Positions 8,548 through 18,400 of a stretch of DNA of 42,886 nt are shown in pieces. Position 1 is the stretch's first letter. Each line of letters opens with the position of its first letter. Location of the stretch: contig NZ_BCUU01000041.1 of NCBI RefSeq assembly GCF_001591385.1, positions 1-42,886 of the forward strand, read 5' to 3'. This DNA comes from Variovorax soli NBRC 106424. GTDB taxonomy: Bacteria; Pseudomonadota; Gammaproteobacteria; Burkholderiales; Burkholderiaceae_C. The position numbers were made by a program, and so were the translations under genes. A model generated the notes under the pieces. That model did no database searches and was not told the origin of the DNA. It saw only the letters and a list, made by a program, of their open reading frames with translations.

Positions 8548-9692
8548 AGTCAGCGCATTCCGAACGCGTGGTGGGGCTGGAGCCCTTTGCCCGCTCCGAG
8601 GCGCTGTCGCTCGGCGTGGAGCTGGAGCTCCAGCTGGTCAACACGCACGACTACGACCTCACGCCCTATGCCGAGGACATGCTGCGCCTCATGGCCCAGA
8701 CGCCGCTGCCCGGCAGCGTGGTGCCGGAGATGACCTCCAGCATGATCGAGATCTCCACCGGCGTGTGCCACTCGGCGCGCGACGTGCTGGCACAGCTCAC
8801 GCCCATCCGCGATGCGCTGGTGAAGAACGCGGACAAGCTCAACATCGCGGTGCTGGGCGGCGGCACGCACGCCTTCCAGCAATGGCACGAGCAGCGCATC
8901 TACGACAAGCCGCGCTTTCGGCAGCTGTCGGAGCTGTACGGCTATCTCTCCAAACAGTTCACCATCTTCGGCCAGCATGTGCACATCGGCTGCCCCGACG
9001 CCGATGCGGCCTTGCTCATGCTGCACCGCATGTCGCGCTACATCCCGCACTTCATCGCGCTGTCGGCATCGAGCCCGTATGTGCAGGGGCAGGACACGCA
9101 GTTCGACTCGGCGCGCCTCAATTCGGTGTTCGCCTTCCCGCTGTCGGGCCGCGCACCCTTCGCGCTGACGTGGAAGGAGTTCGAGGCCTACTTCACCCGC
9201 ATGACGCGCACCGGCGTGGTCAGCAGCATGAAGGACTTCTACTGGGACATCCGCCCCAAGCCCGAGTACGGCACCATCGAGATCCGCGTGTTCGACACGC
9301 CGCTCACGGTGGAACGCGCCGCGGCGCTGGCCGGCTACGTGCAGTCGCTGGCCGCCTGGTTCCTGCAGGAGCAGCCCTTCATGCCCAGCGAGGACGACTA
9401 CCTGGTCTACACCTACAACCGCTTCCAGGCCTGCCGCTTCGGGCTGGATGCGGTGTATGTCGACCCGGCCACGGGCGACCACATGTCCTTGCGCGAGCAC
9501 ATCCTGATGACCATGACCCAGCTCGAATGGCACAGCGAGGCGCTGGACGCCACCCAGGGCATGGCCCAGCTGCGCTCGAGCGTGGAAGCCAGCCAGAACG
9601 ATGCCCGCTGGCTGCGCGAGCGCCAGGGCCGCGAGCGGATGCTGGGCGAGGTGGTGCGGCAGGCGGCGCTGCGTTTCCGAGGGGCCGTATGA
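8544..9692 (+). CDS. YbdK-type carboxylate-amine ligase (glutamate-cysteine ligase 2 family)
   Basis: The 382-residue protein belongs to the GCS2 family. It shows [13 protein letters not shown] near the N-terminus (metal-binding glutamates), [32 protein letters not shown] and [12 protein letters not shown], all typical of YbdK-type ligases, with no extra domains and normal length. E. coli YbdK has weak gamma-glutamylcysteine ligase activity in vitro; the true substrate in most species is unknown. The gene overlaps the antiporter stop by four bases, implying coupled expression. Glutathione or gamma-glutamyl chemistry linked to cation transport is plausible but inferred. Confidence 0.93.
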   Translation: MKSAHSERVVGLEPFARSEALSLGVELELQLVNTHDYDLTPYAEDMLRLMAQTPLPGSVVPEMTSSMIEISTGVCHSARDVLAQLTPIRDALVKNADKLNIAVLGGGTHAFQQWHEQRIYDKPRFRQLSELYGYLSKQFTIFGQHVHIGCPDADAALLMLHRMSRYIPHFIALSASSPYVQGQDTQFDSARLNSVFAFPLSGRAPFALTWKEFEAYFTRMTRTGVVSSMKDFYWDIRPKPEYGTIEIRVFDTPLTVERAAALAGYVQSLAAWFLQEQPFMPSEDDYLVYTYNRFQACRFGLDAVYVDPATGDHMSLREHILMTMTQLEWHSEALDATQGMAQLRSSVEASQNDARWLRERQGRERMLGEVVRQAALRFRGAV

Positions 9693-9725
9693 CGCCGATG
9701 AAACGCACGATGGCGAAACAGGGCC

Positions 9726-10712
9726 ATGGCCGCCATGGGTGAGTTCGACCTCATCCAGCGCTACTTCACCCGCCCCGCACGGCGCTCGCCGCTGGGCGTG
9801 GGCGACGACTGCGCGCTGCTGGCGCCGGCGCCGGGCATGCAGCTGGCCGTGTCGTCCGACATGCTGGTCGAGGGCCGCCACTTCCTGTCGACGGTGGATC
9901 CGGCCCGGCTCGGCCACAAGTCGCTGGCGGTCAACCTGAGCGACCTCGCGGCCTGCGGCGCCAGGCCCCTGGCCTTCACGCTCGCGCTGTCGCTGCCCGG
10001 CGTGGACGAGGCGTGGCTGCAGGGCTTTGCCCAGGGCCTGTTCGCGCTGGCCGATGCGCATGGCTGCGAACTGGTGGGCGGCGACACCACGCGCGGGCCG
10101 CTCAACATCTGCATCACCGTGTTCGGCGAGGTGCCCGCGGGCGCGGCGCTGCTGCGATCGGGCGCCCGGGTGGGCGACGACATCTGGATCAGCGGCAACG
10201 TGGGCGATGCGCGCCTGGCGCTGGAAGTGTTCCGCGGCAAGCTCGCCCTGCCGCCCGGCCTGATGCAGCTGACGCGCGACCGCATGGAAATGCCCACGCC
10301 CCGCGTGGCGCTGGGCCTGGCGCTGCGCGGCATTGCCACCAGCGCCATCGACCTGAGCGACGGCCTGGCGGGCGACTTGTCGCATGTGCTCGAGCAAAGC
10401 GGCGTGGGTGCCACGCTGGATGCCGACGCCGTGGCATCCCGGCTGGCCGCGGCCTGGCATCCGGACGGCCAGGCGCTGCAACTGCCGGGTGAAGCGCGCC
10501 ACGCCGTGACCCTGGCCGGAGGCGACGACTACGAGCTGGCCTTCACCGCACCGGTCGCGGCCCGGGAGCAGGTGGAGCACGCCGGCCGCGCCGCCGCCAC
10601 GCCGGTCACCCGCATCGGCCGCATCGAGGCCGAGGCCGGCCTGCGCCTGGTGGACGGCAGCGGCCAGCCGCTGGCGCGCCAGCAGTTCGCCTCCTTCGAC
10701 CACTTCGGGTAA
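9726..10712 (+). CDS. thiL: Thiamine-monophosphate kinase
   Basis: ThiL phosphorylates thiamine monophosphate to thiamine pyrophosphate with ATP, the last step of cofactor synthesis. The 328-residue product has the AIR-synthase-like two-domain fold signs: GEFDLIQRYF, GDDCALL (D27, D28), VSSDMLVEGRHF (D45), NLSDLAACGARPL (D73), LVGGDTTRG, IDLSDGLAGDLSH and GGDDYELAF. These aspartates bind the Mg2+-nucleotide. An in-frame ATG at 9735 (MGEFDLI) is the more usual family start; no decisive ribosome binding site separates the two. The gene follows the ybdK-like gene by 33 bases and is probably in the same transcript. Confidence 0.96.
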   Translation: MAAMGEFDLIQRYFTRPARRSPLGVGDDCALLAPAPGMQLAVSSDMLVEGRHFLSTVDPARLGHKSLAVNLSDLAACGARPLAFTLALSLPGVDEAWLQGFAQGLFALADAHGCELVGGDTTRGPLNICITVFGEVPAGAALLRSGARVGDDIWISGNVGDARLALEVFRGKLALPPGLMQLTRDRMEMPTPRVALGLALRGIATSAIDLSDGLAGDLSHVLEQSGVGATLDADAVASRLAAAWHPDGQALQLPGEARHAVTLAGGDDYELAFTAPVAAREQVEHAGRAAATPVTRIGRIEAEAGLRLVDGSGQPLARQQFASFDHFG

Positions 10713-10842
10713 ACAGCGCTGTTACAAAAAAGATCGCGCGAACTTGTCGATTCGCGCCGGTCTGCTTCGACGTGCATGCGAAGACCGGAAAAAAAGCAGG
10801 CCGGCTTCTCCATTCATTCATCCATCATCCAAGGAGCAAACG
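10712..10842 (+). promoter_or_regulatory. Structured leader upstream of the YciI-like gene
   Basis: The 130 bases between thiL and the next gene contain three ordered elements. First is a 12-base perfect palindrome, AACAGCGCTGTT, at 10712-10723. Second is a hairpin, GCGCGAA (10736-10742) with TTCGCGC (10751-10757). Third is a hairpin with CCGGTC (10757-10762) paired to GACCGG (10783-10788) plus inner TTCG (10766-10769) with CGAA (10779-10782), followed by seven A residues. The last two stems share base 10757 and border each other. An AAGGAG ribosome binding site is at 10831-10836. The palindrome could be an operator; function is unknown. Confidence 0.4.
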
Positions 10843-11265
10843 ATGCGATTCATGGTCATTGTGAAAGCCACCCCCGCCAGCGAAGCCGGCCAGATGCCCG
10901 ACGAGAAGCTGCTGGCCGCCATGGGCAAGTACAACGAAGAGCTGGTGAATGCCGGCGTGATGAAGGCCGGCGAAGGCCTGCACCCCAGCTCGAAGGGCGC
11001 GCGCGTGAAGTTCTCGGGCGCCAACCGCACGGTGGTGGATGGTCCCTTTGCCGAATCGAAGGAGCTGATCGCCGGCTTCTGGCTGTGGGAGCTGAACTCG
11101 CTCGAGGAAGCCATCGAGTGGGTCAAGCGCTGCCCCAATCCGCACCATGAAGACTCGGAGATCGAGATCCGCCAGATCTTCTCGGCCGAGGACTTCGGTG
11201 CCGAGTTCACGCCGGAGCTGCGCGAGCAGGAAGAGCGCCTGCGCGAGCGCATTGCAGGCAGCTGA
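10843..11265 (+). CDS. YciI/DGPF-domain (YCII-related) protein
   Basis: This 140-residue protein has the DGPF motif (D66-G67-P68-F69 followed by AESKELIAGFWL) characteristic of the YCII-related, dimeric ferredoxin-like alpha/beta-barrel family often encoded with ECF sigma factors. It is expected to be a cytosolic small-molecule-binding or enzyme-like protein; no reaction is established for most members. The start has a perfect AAGGAG ribosome binding site seven bases upstream of the ATG. No sigma factor gene lies beside it here, unlike the common arrangement. A Glu/Arg-rich helix ends the protein. Confidence 0.9.
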   Translation: MRFMVIVKATPASEAGQMPDEKLLAAMGKYNEELVNAGVMKAGEGLHPSSKGARVKFSGANRTVVDGPFAESKELIAGFWLWELNSLEEAIEWVKRCPNPHHEDSEIEIRQIFSAEDFGAEFTPELREQEERLRERIAGS

Positions 11266-11422
11266 TTCGTCGTTGCATCGTCCGCAGCGCAACCTTCCGG
11301 TGAGTTAAGCCGTAAGGGCTAGACCGTCTTGAGAATGGTCACACCCAGGAGGCACTTCTAGACTGCGCCGCACGTTGTCTGAGGTAGGCGCGCACTTCTG
11401 CAGCGTCTCTTGGGGGAAAGAC

Positions 11423-13684
11423 ATGCCCATGCGCATGCCGGCTCCCGACAGGCGGCGCGCTGGGGGTCGAATGCAACGGTGGATGGCGAAGACAACACGG
11501 GTCCGGGTTCGCGCTGACGCGGCGCGACCTCGATGCTTTCAACCACCCGTGCGCTCCTCCGGATGGCTGCTGGCCGCCGCCGCGCTGCTGGCGTTCGGCA
11601 TGGCGGCCATGCCCAGGGCCTATGCCCAGGTGCGGGCACAGGCCCAGGCACCTGACGCAGAAGCTGCCGCGGCCCGCCAGGAAAAGGCGCGCCTGGCCGA
11701 TGCCGACACCGTGTTCGCCCTCACGCAGGACGGCGCCATCCTCTATTCGCAGGATGCGATCAAGCTTTCGGGCTACCAGTACTGCAGCCAGGCCGTCGCG
11801 CTGGCCGAGGCCGGCGATTTCCGCCAGGGCGTGCGCGCGGCCAGCAAGGCGCTGCACCTGGCCAACACCACGAACGACCCCACGCTGGTGGCCTATGCCA
11901 ACCGCGACCTCGCCATCGTCTACAGCTACTCGGGCCAGCTGGAAAAGGCCGAGGAGTTCGCACGCGAGGCCCTGCGCCATCCGGCCAAGGACCCCAAGCT
12001 CGTCATCGGCCCGGCCTACAAGGTGGTGGGCGACGTGCAGACGCGGCGCGGCGACTATGCCGGCGCGGTGCTCAGCTATGACACCGCCCTGGCCAACAGC
12101 TCGCCGCGCTACACGCCGCTGGTGCAGGCCTCGCTGGTCAACGCGCTCATCGAATCGGGCAACACCGAGCGCGCGCGGCAGCTGCTGTCCACCATGGAGG
12201 TTCCGAAGGATCCTTCGCTGGCCGCGCAGTTCGAGCGCACCAAGGCGCGGCTGCTGCTGGCCGAGAACAAGCCCCAGGAGGCGCGCGACGCCTACCAGCG
12301 CCTGACCAGCTACAAGTCCGGCGCCGATGCGCAGTACACCCGCATGTGGGCCTGGGACGGCGTGGCCCGCAGCGACATCGCGCTGGGCCAGAAGCAGGCG
12401 GCGGCGGATGCCTCGTCGCGTGCGCTGCAGGACGTGGACGCCGTGCGCGCCAAGTTCCGCAGCGAGGAATTCAAGATGGGCCTGTTCTCCGATCTGCAGA
12501 CCATCTTCGACCGCGCCGTGGGCCTGTACAGCGATGTCGGCAGTGCCGGCCAGGCGCTGGAGGTGAGCGAGCGCAGCCGCTCGCGCGCCCTGCTCGATGC
12601 GGTGCGCGGCCGCGCCGCGCTGGCGGGCCCCGAGGGCGCGAGTGCCAGCAGCGCCAACCTGGCGGCGCTGCAGGGTGTGCTCAAGAGCGACGAGCGCGTG
12701 GTGCAGTTCCACTCGCTGCCGGATCGGCTGCAGGTGTGGGTGGTGGGGCCGGGCGAGATCAAGACCAGCGCCATCCCCATCAAGCGCGACGAGCTGACCG
12801 AACTGGTCGAGACCTTCCGCAACTCGGTGGTGCGCGGCCGGCGCAATGCCATCACCAATGCCGACAAGCTGGGCGCCGCGCTGATCGCGCCGCTGGGCCT
12901 GGCGCCGGGGCAGCGGCTGGTGTTCGTGCCGCACGGGGCGCTGCACTACCTGCCGTTCCAGGCGCTGCGGGTGGACGGGCGCTATCTCGTCGAGACCCAT
13001 CCGATCGCGGTGGCGCCGTCGATGACCATCGCCACCCAGCTGGCGCAGCGCGGCTCGCGCGCCGCGCCGGCGCTGGTGGCCTTCGGCAATCCGCGCATCG
13101 AGGCCAAGTACGACCTGCCCGGCGCCGAGGTGGAAGTGAAGCAGCTGGCGCAGCTCTTTCCGCGCAACAACCTCTACCTGGGCGCGGCCGCCACCAAGAC
13201 CCAGTTCCGCGAAGCGGTGGGCAGCGCGCCCATCGTGCACGTGGCGGCGCATGCCGAGGCGGACCAGGTCGATCCGCTGTATTCGCGCATCCTGCTGGCC
13301 AACGAGAACGGCAAGCAGAATTTTCTGGAAGCGCACGAGATCCTGGGCATGCCGATGCGCGGCACCTCGCTCGTCACGCTGTCGGCCTGCGAATCGGGCC
13401 TGGGCCGCATCGCCAAGGGCGACGAGGTGCTGGGCTTCACGCGATCGTTCCTGTCGGCCGGCACCTCGGCGCTCATCGCCTCGCTGTGGCCGGTGTCGGA
13501 CGATGCCACCGAAGTGCTGATGAGCACCGTGTATTCAGAACTGTCCAAGGGCAACGACGTGCAGCGGGCCATGCAGGCGGGCCAGCTCGCGGTGCTCAAG
13601 AACCCCAAGCTGTCGCACCCGTTCTTCTGGGCCCCGTTCAACCTCATCGGCAATTGGCGCATGACCGTCGGGAGCCCGGCATGA
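11423..13684 (+). CDS. Exported TPR-CHAT (caspase-like) protein of a two-partner secretion operon
   Basis: The 753-residue product starts at an ATG with a strong GGGGGAAAG ribosome binding site. A long Arg-rich n-region (1-46) leads into a hydrophobic signal segment and an AYA-Q cleavage site near residue 68, so it is predicted to be exported. Residues of about 85-420 are helical TPR-type repeats (for example SGQLEKAEEFAREAL, RGDYAGAVLSYDTAL). The C-terminal CHAT domain keeps the caspase/separase-type dyad: H610 in VHVAAHAE and C656 in TLSACESGLG, followed by FLSAGTSALIASLWPVSDDAT and a terminal HPFFWAPFNLIGNW. CHAT proteins are cysteine peptidases or inactive relatives; this one looks active. 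Its stop overlaps the start of the TpsB gene (ATGA), tying it to the secretion pair. A role in processing or activating the secreted partner is inferred. Confidence 0.9.
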   Translation: MPMRMPAPDRRRAGGRMQRWMAKTTRVRVRADAARPRCFQPPVRSSGWLLAAAALLAFGMAAMPRAYAQVRAQAQAPDAEAAAARQEKARLADADTVFALTQDGAILYSQDAIKLSGYQYCSQAVALAEAGDFRQGVRAASKALHLANTTNDPTLVAYANRDLAIVYSYSGQLEKAEEFAREALRHPAKDPKLVIGPAYKVVGDVQTRRGDYAGAVLSYDTALANSSPRYTPLVQASLVNALIESGNTERARQLLSTMEVPKDPSLAAQFERTKARLLLAENKPQEARDAYQRLTSYKSGADAQYTRMWAWDGVARSDIALGQKQAAADASSRALQDVDAVRAKFRSEEFKMGLFSDLQTIFDRAVGLYSDVGSAGQALEVSERSRSRALLDAVRGRAALAGPEGASASSANLAALQGVLKSDERVVQFHSLPDRLQVWVVGPGEIKTSAIPIKRDELTELVETFRNSVVRGRRNAITNADKLGAALIAPLGLAPGQRLVFVPHGALHYLPFQALRVDGRYLVETHPIAVAPSMTIATQLAQRGSRAAPALVAFGNPRIEAKYDLPGAEVEVKQLAQLFPRNNLYLGAAATKTQFREAVGSAPIVHVAAHAEADQVDPLYSRILLANENGKQNFLEAHEILGMPMRGTSLVTLSACESGLGRIAKGDEVLGFTRSFLSAGTSALIASLWPVSDDATEVLMSTVYSELSKGNDVQRAMQAGQLAVLKNPKLSHPFFWAPFNLIGNWRMTVGSPA

Positions 13685-15471
13685 AGCAGAACAACAACAA
13701 GAAGAAGAACAAGCTCCGGGCAGCTGCCATGAACCAGGGAGGAGCACGGCAGCACCGCCAGCGCTTTGCCCTGGCCTCGGGCGCGCTGCTGGTTGCGGCA
13801 TTGGCCCTCGTGTTCGCGCAGCGCGCGCAGGCCCAGTCGCAGCAGATCGAGAGCACCACGCTCACGCCCACGCAGAACCCCTGCACGGCGTGCTCGTCTT
13901 CCGCCAACAATGCGGCGCAGGTGACGCAGGCGGCACCGTCGCCCGGCACGCCCACGCAGGCCCTGCCGGCGGCGCCCGCGCCGCAGACCGCGTTCAGGCT
14001 CAACGACCTGCGCCTGAACGGCGCGCAGGCGCTGCCGGCCGAAGCGCTGCAGGCGGTCACAAGGCCCTACATCGGCCGCGACGTCACGCTGTCGGACCTG
14101 GAGCAGCTGGCCGGCGCCATCACCCAGCTCTACCGCGACCGCGGCTATTTCCTGGCGCAGGCGGTGGTGCCCGTGCAGACCGTGCGCGACGGGGTGGTGG
14201 AGATCAGCGTCATCGAAGGGCGCCTGGGCCGCGTGCTGGTGAACGTGGCGCCCGACGCGCCCATCAGCGAAGCGCGCGTGCGCGCCTTCCTCGCCAGGCT
14301 CACCCAAGGCAGCGCGGTGGACACGCCCAACTACGAGCGCGCCATGCTGCTGCTGTCGGACCAGCCGGGCATTCGCGTCACCTCGGCATTGCAGGAAGGC
14401 GCGCAGCCCGGCACCACCGACCTGACGGTGGACGTGGCGGCCGCGCCGCGCTGGGAGTTCTCGGCGGATGCCGACAACCACGGCACCGAGGAGTCGGGCC
14501 GCTACCGCATCGGCGGCACCGCGCGGTGGCTCAGCCCCTTCGGCATCGGCGACAACATCGACCTGCGGCTGATGGGCTCGGACGAAGGCATGGTGTTCGG
14601 CCGCGCTTCGTACGAGGCGCCCATCGGCGCCGACGGCCTGCGCGTGGGCGTGGGCGCGGCCCATGTGCGCTATGAGCTGGGCGGCGACTTCGCAGCGCTG
14701 GATGCCCACGGCACCGCCGACATCCTGGACGCGTCGCTCAACTACCCGCTGATCCGCTCGCGGCGGCAGAACCTGTTCCTGCGCGCCGGCGCCGACCTGC
14801 AGGACCTGTCGGACCACTACGACGCCATCGGCTTCGATTCGAAAAAGCGCGTGTACGGCCTGGGCCTGGGCTGGGCCTGGGAGCTGCGCGACGACTGGCT
14901 GGGCGGCGGCTACTGGGCGAGCTCGGGCAACTACTACCACGGCAAGCTGGACATCCGCGACCCGCTGAGCGAAGCCATCGACCAGATCGGCCGGCAGACC
15001 GAGGGCAGCTTCGACAAGCTGGCCTTCCGCTTCTCGCGCCTGCAAGCCGTCGTGCCGCAGCACTCGCTCTACCTGAGCCTGGGCGGGCAATGGGCCGGCA
15101 AGAACCTCGACCCGTCGCAAAAACTGTCGCTGGGCGGCCCGCGCGCGGTGCGTGCGTATCCGACGGGCGAACTGCTGGTGGACGAGGGGCTGATCGGCAC
15201 CGTGGAGTGGCGCTGGTCCCTCAACGACGAAGTCACGCCCTATGTGTTCTACGACGCCGCGCGCGGAAAGATCGCCAAGGACCCGTTCCTGAGCGAAACC
15301 GACAACACGCAGAGCCTGCGGGGCGCCGGCTTCGGTGTGTCGTGGGCACGGCCGGGCAACTTCGCCCTCAACGCCACGCTGGCCTGGCGCGCCGGCACGC
15401 GCGAGGCCATCACCGACGGCGGCGGGCACAACCCGCGGCTGTTCGTGCAGTTCCAGAAGTTCTTCCAGTAA
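13681..15471 (+). CDS. TpsB outer-membrane transporter (ShlB/FhaC/HecB family)
   Basis: The 596-residue protein has a Lys/Asn-rich start, a signal segment (about 30-47) and cleavage near AQAQ at 50-52. A low-complexity Pro/Ala linker with a CTAC motif (C68, C71) follows. POTRA domains cover about 104-260 (FRLNDLRLNGAQALP, YRDRGYFLAQAVVPVQ, VEISVIEGRLG). The rest is a 16-strand-type beta-barrel ending in phenylalanine. The conserved L6-loop motif appears as LGGPRAVRAYPTGE with R491, matching the VRGY/VRAY motif of TpsB/Omp85 proteins. It would recognise the TPS domain of the TpsA protein in the periplasm and export it. An in-frame ATG at 13729 (MNQGGARQ) is an alternative start, but the ATGA overlap favours 13681. 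Confidence 0.94.
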   Translation: MKQNNNKKKNKLRAAAMNQGGARQHRQRFALASGALLVAALALVFAQRAQAQSQQIESTTLTPTQNPCTACSSSANNAAQVTQAAPSPGTPTQALPAAPAPQTAFRLNDLRLNGAQALPAEALQAVTRPYIGRDVTLSDLEQLAGAITQLYRDRGYFLAQAVVPVQTVRDGVVEISVIEGRLGRVLVNVAPDAPISEARVRAFLARLTQGSAVDTPNYERAMLLLSDQPGIRVTSALQEGAQPGTTDLTVDVAAAPRWEFSADADNHGTEESGRYRIGGTARWLSPFGIGDNIDLRLMGSDEGMVFGRASYEAPIGADGLRVGVGAAHVRYELGGDFAALDAHGTADILDASLNYPLIRSRRQNLFLRAGADLQDLSDHYDAIGFDSKKRVYGLGLGWAWELRDDWLGGGYWASSGNYYHGKLDIRDPLSEAIDQIGRQTEGSFDKLAFRFSRLQAVVPQHSLYLSLGGQWAGKNLDPSQKLSLGGPRAVRAYPTGELLVDEGLIGTVEWRWSLNDEVTPYVFYDAARGKIAKDPFLSETDNTQSLRGAGFGVSWARPGNFALNATLAWRAGTREAITDGGGHNPRLFVQFQKFFQ

Positions 15472-15497
15472 GCAAGCAAGCAGGGCGGGCCAGACAA

Positions 15498-18400
15498 ATG
15501 AAGCAATCCCCAGTCCGTGATGTGTCCCGCGCGCGCCGGCGGCCTGCTGCTGCGGTGCGCGAGTTGCGGTTGACGCCGTTGATGCTGAGCCTGGTGTGCC
15601 TGGGGGTGACGCCGGTGTTGGCGCAGGTGCTGCCGGTGGCGCCCGGCGGCGGCATTGCCGTGCCCGGTGGTGGGACGGTGTCGATCACCGGCGTGGCCCC
15701 CAACCCTCAGGGTGGGCAAACGATGACCATCACGCAGGGCGCGAATTCGCCGCGCGCCATCGCGCAATGGCAAAGTTTTTCCATCGGCGCGCTCGACGCA
15801 GTCAACGTGGCGCAGCCAAGCGCCAGCAGCATCCTGCTCAACCGGGTCGTCGGCAACGAGATGTCGACCATCGCCGGCAGGCTCACGGCCAACGGCCATG
15901 TGTTCCTGACCAACCCCAACGGGGTGCTGTTCAGCAGCGGGTCGTCGGTGAGCGTGGGCGGTCTCGTGGCGACCACGATGAAGATGTCGACCTCGGATGC
16001 CGACTTCATGAATCCTGCCACCAGGCAGTTCAAGTTCGAGCGTGTCGATCCCTTCCCGATCGTCGATGGCAATTCATACACCGTCGTGAACCAAGGGGCC
16101 ATCCAGACGACCAGCCCCGGCGGCACAGTGGCGCTGATGGGAGCGGAGGTGCGCAACGAAGGAGCCGGAACCATCGACGTCGCGCGCGGTTCCGTCGGCC
16201 TGGTGTCCGCGGACAGCATCACGGTGGATTTTGTCGGCGACGGGTTGACGCAATTCACCATCCCGGCCGGCTCCGAGGCCGCGCAGGCGCTGGTGCACAA
16301 CAGCGGCACCATCACCGCTAACGGTGGCCGCATCGCACTCATGGCCGCGGATTCGTTCGGGGCGCTGGTGGTCAACCAGACCGGCACGCTGCGCGCCAAC
16401 ACGCTGGAGTCGCGCAACGGCGAGATCATCCTCAGTGCCGGCCGCACCACCAAGGCCGACGGCACGGCGGCCTATGGCAACAGTGCCTTGTATGTGTCGA
16501 ACACGAGCACGATCGAGGCGACCGGCGGCCAGGTGCGCATCTATTCGGGGCAGGACATCACGGTTAGCAACAACCCGCCCTTCGGCTTCTCCGGCAACTC
16601 GCCCTCGGCGCCGTCGGACGGCGGCAGCATCATCAACGCGGCCGTCCTCGGCGCCACGCTGGGCAGCGCGGCCGGCGTGACCCTCGAAAGCGCCGCACTG
16701 CGCACCTTCAGCGAAGGTGGCCCCAGTTCCGCAGGCAATGGCGTGCGCTTCGATGCCGGCGCGCAGGTGCTCAAGACGCAGGGCGGCACCGCGACCCTCA
16801 CGGTGAACTCGGCGCGCAACATCGAGATGGCGGCCAACTCGGTGATCTCGTCCAGCAGCGGTGCGCTCAACGTCGACTTCAACGCCGACGCCCAGGGCGC
16901 CGCGCTGCCCGATGCACTGCCCATCGACCCGTTTGGCGAAGGCAGCCAGGGCGGGGCCATTGTCATGAGTGGCGCGAGGATCGACAGCAACGGCGGCAAT
17001 ATCCGTTTCTATGGGCAAGGCGACCCGGTCAACGGGCGCGCCGTGGGCGGCCGGGATGCCGTTGGCAATTGGACGGTCGATGGCGTCAGGCTGAGCAACA
17101 GCACGCTCAACACCTGCATCGGCGTCGATACCTGCGGCGGCAGCGGCAGCATCAGCCTGCGCGGCCAGGGCGACACCGGCACCTTCCCCGACAGCAGCCA
17201 GATGCAATCGGGCGCCGGCGTGGGGTTGAGTGCCAGCTTCCTGATCGCGGGCGGCAATGTCGCCGTCGACGGACGCGGTGCGCTGGGCGCGTTCGGGGTG
17301 AGCATCATCGGCGCCCCGCCAAGGGACCTGCTCTCGGAGGCGGCGTTTGTGGGCCCCGGACCCAGCGGTATCGGATCGGCCAGCGGCAACATCAGCATCA
17401 ACGGGGCCACGCGCGGGTGGAGCGCGAGTGACACGACGACGCCGGACCCTGCCCTGGTCAGTGGCCCCTCCGGGGGCGTGGGGATCGGGGGAACGCCCGT
17501 CATCGCGCTGCAGGGAGACGTGCGCATCACCGGCCAGGGGGGCGATCTCAGCGCGCTGGCTGCCAATGCCGAATTCACGAGGCAGGCATTGGCCAGCTCC
17601 AACTCGGCAACGGTGGGTGCTTCGCACGGCGTGCTGCTCGCGGGGAGCAATGTCACAGCCGGCACGGGCCGTCGGGTGGACATCAGTGGCCAGGCCGGCA
17701 GCAACGGCTTCACGATGAATCGCGATCCAGCCACCGGCGCCGAGACGGTGGTGCCCGATACGGCCCCGGCGACCGGTGTGTCGGTGACGGCCAGTGGCAA
17801 TCAGGGCACCCTCCGCGCGGAGGGCGGGCAGGTCACGCTGAATGCGCAGGGCGGTGACCTCCAGCTGCGCTACAGCGACAACAGTGCGTCCGGCCAGGCG
17901 ATCAAGCTGGTCGATGTTTCCTCGACCACCCGCAAGGGTGGCGTGATCGACATTGGCGGGCGCAACATCCTCATTGCCAACACCTTCGGGCCGACCGCCA
18001 ACTTCCTGGACGCCAGCGGCGCCGGCGGTGGCGGAACGATCTCGGTGCGCGGCACCGGCAGCATCGCCATTGACCAGAACGCGGGCATCGCGGCCGATGC
18101 GGCGGGTGGTGCTGCAGGCAACGGCGGCACGATCCACGTGGTGGCCGGCGGCGACCTGCGCAGCCACGGCAGCTACAGCGCGCGCGGTAGCCAGCAGGGC
18201 GGCAACGGCGGCCTGATCGAAACCTCGGGCGCCAACTTCGATCTCACCGGCATTCGCGTCAATGCCTCGGCGCCGGCCGGCACGGCAGGCACCTGGTTGC
18301 TCGACCCCGCCACCGTCACCATCGCGAGCGGCACCGCCAGCGGCAGCCTGCCGCCCGACGGCTCGCTCACGCCGCTGGTGAACTCCACCGTCCAGGACGG

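Noticed and set aside
8550..10703. A 717-codon open frame on the minus strand opposite the ybdK-like gene and thiL
   Set aside because: It is a shadow of the high-GC third-codon pattern. The plus-strand frames match known families throughout, and the antisense product is low-complexity, rich in Ala, Arg, His and Gln.
12346..13680. An in-frame upstream extension of the TpsB gene through the CHAT gene
   Set aside because: The extension overlaps the CHAT coding region in another frame and has no domain. The start at 13681 gives a signal peptide and an ATGA overlap.
15090..15497. An upstream extension of the TpsA gene into the end of the TpsB gene
   Set aside because: The extra residues are Arg-rich shadow sequence. 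Starting at 15498 gives a proper signal peptide followed by the TPS domain.
16074..18167. A 697-codon open frame opposite the TpsA gene
   Set aside because: It has no recognisable domain or ribosome binding site and arises from codon bias of the exoprotein gene.
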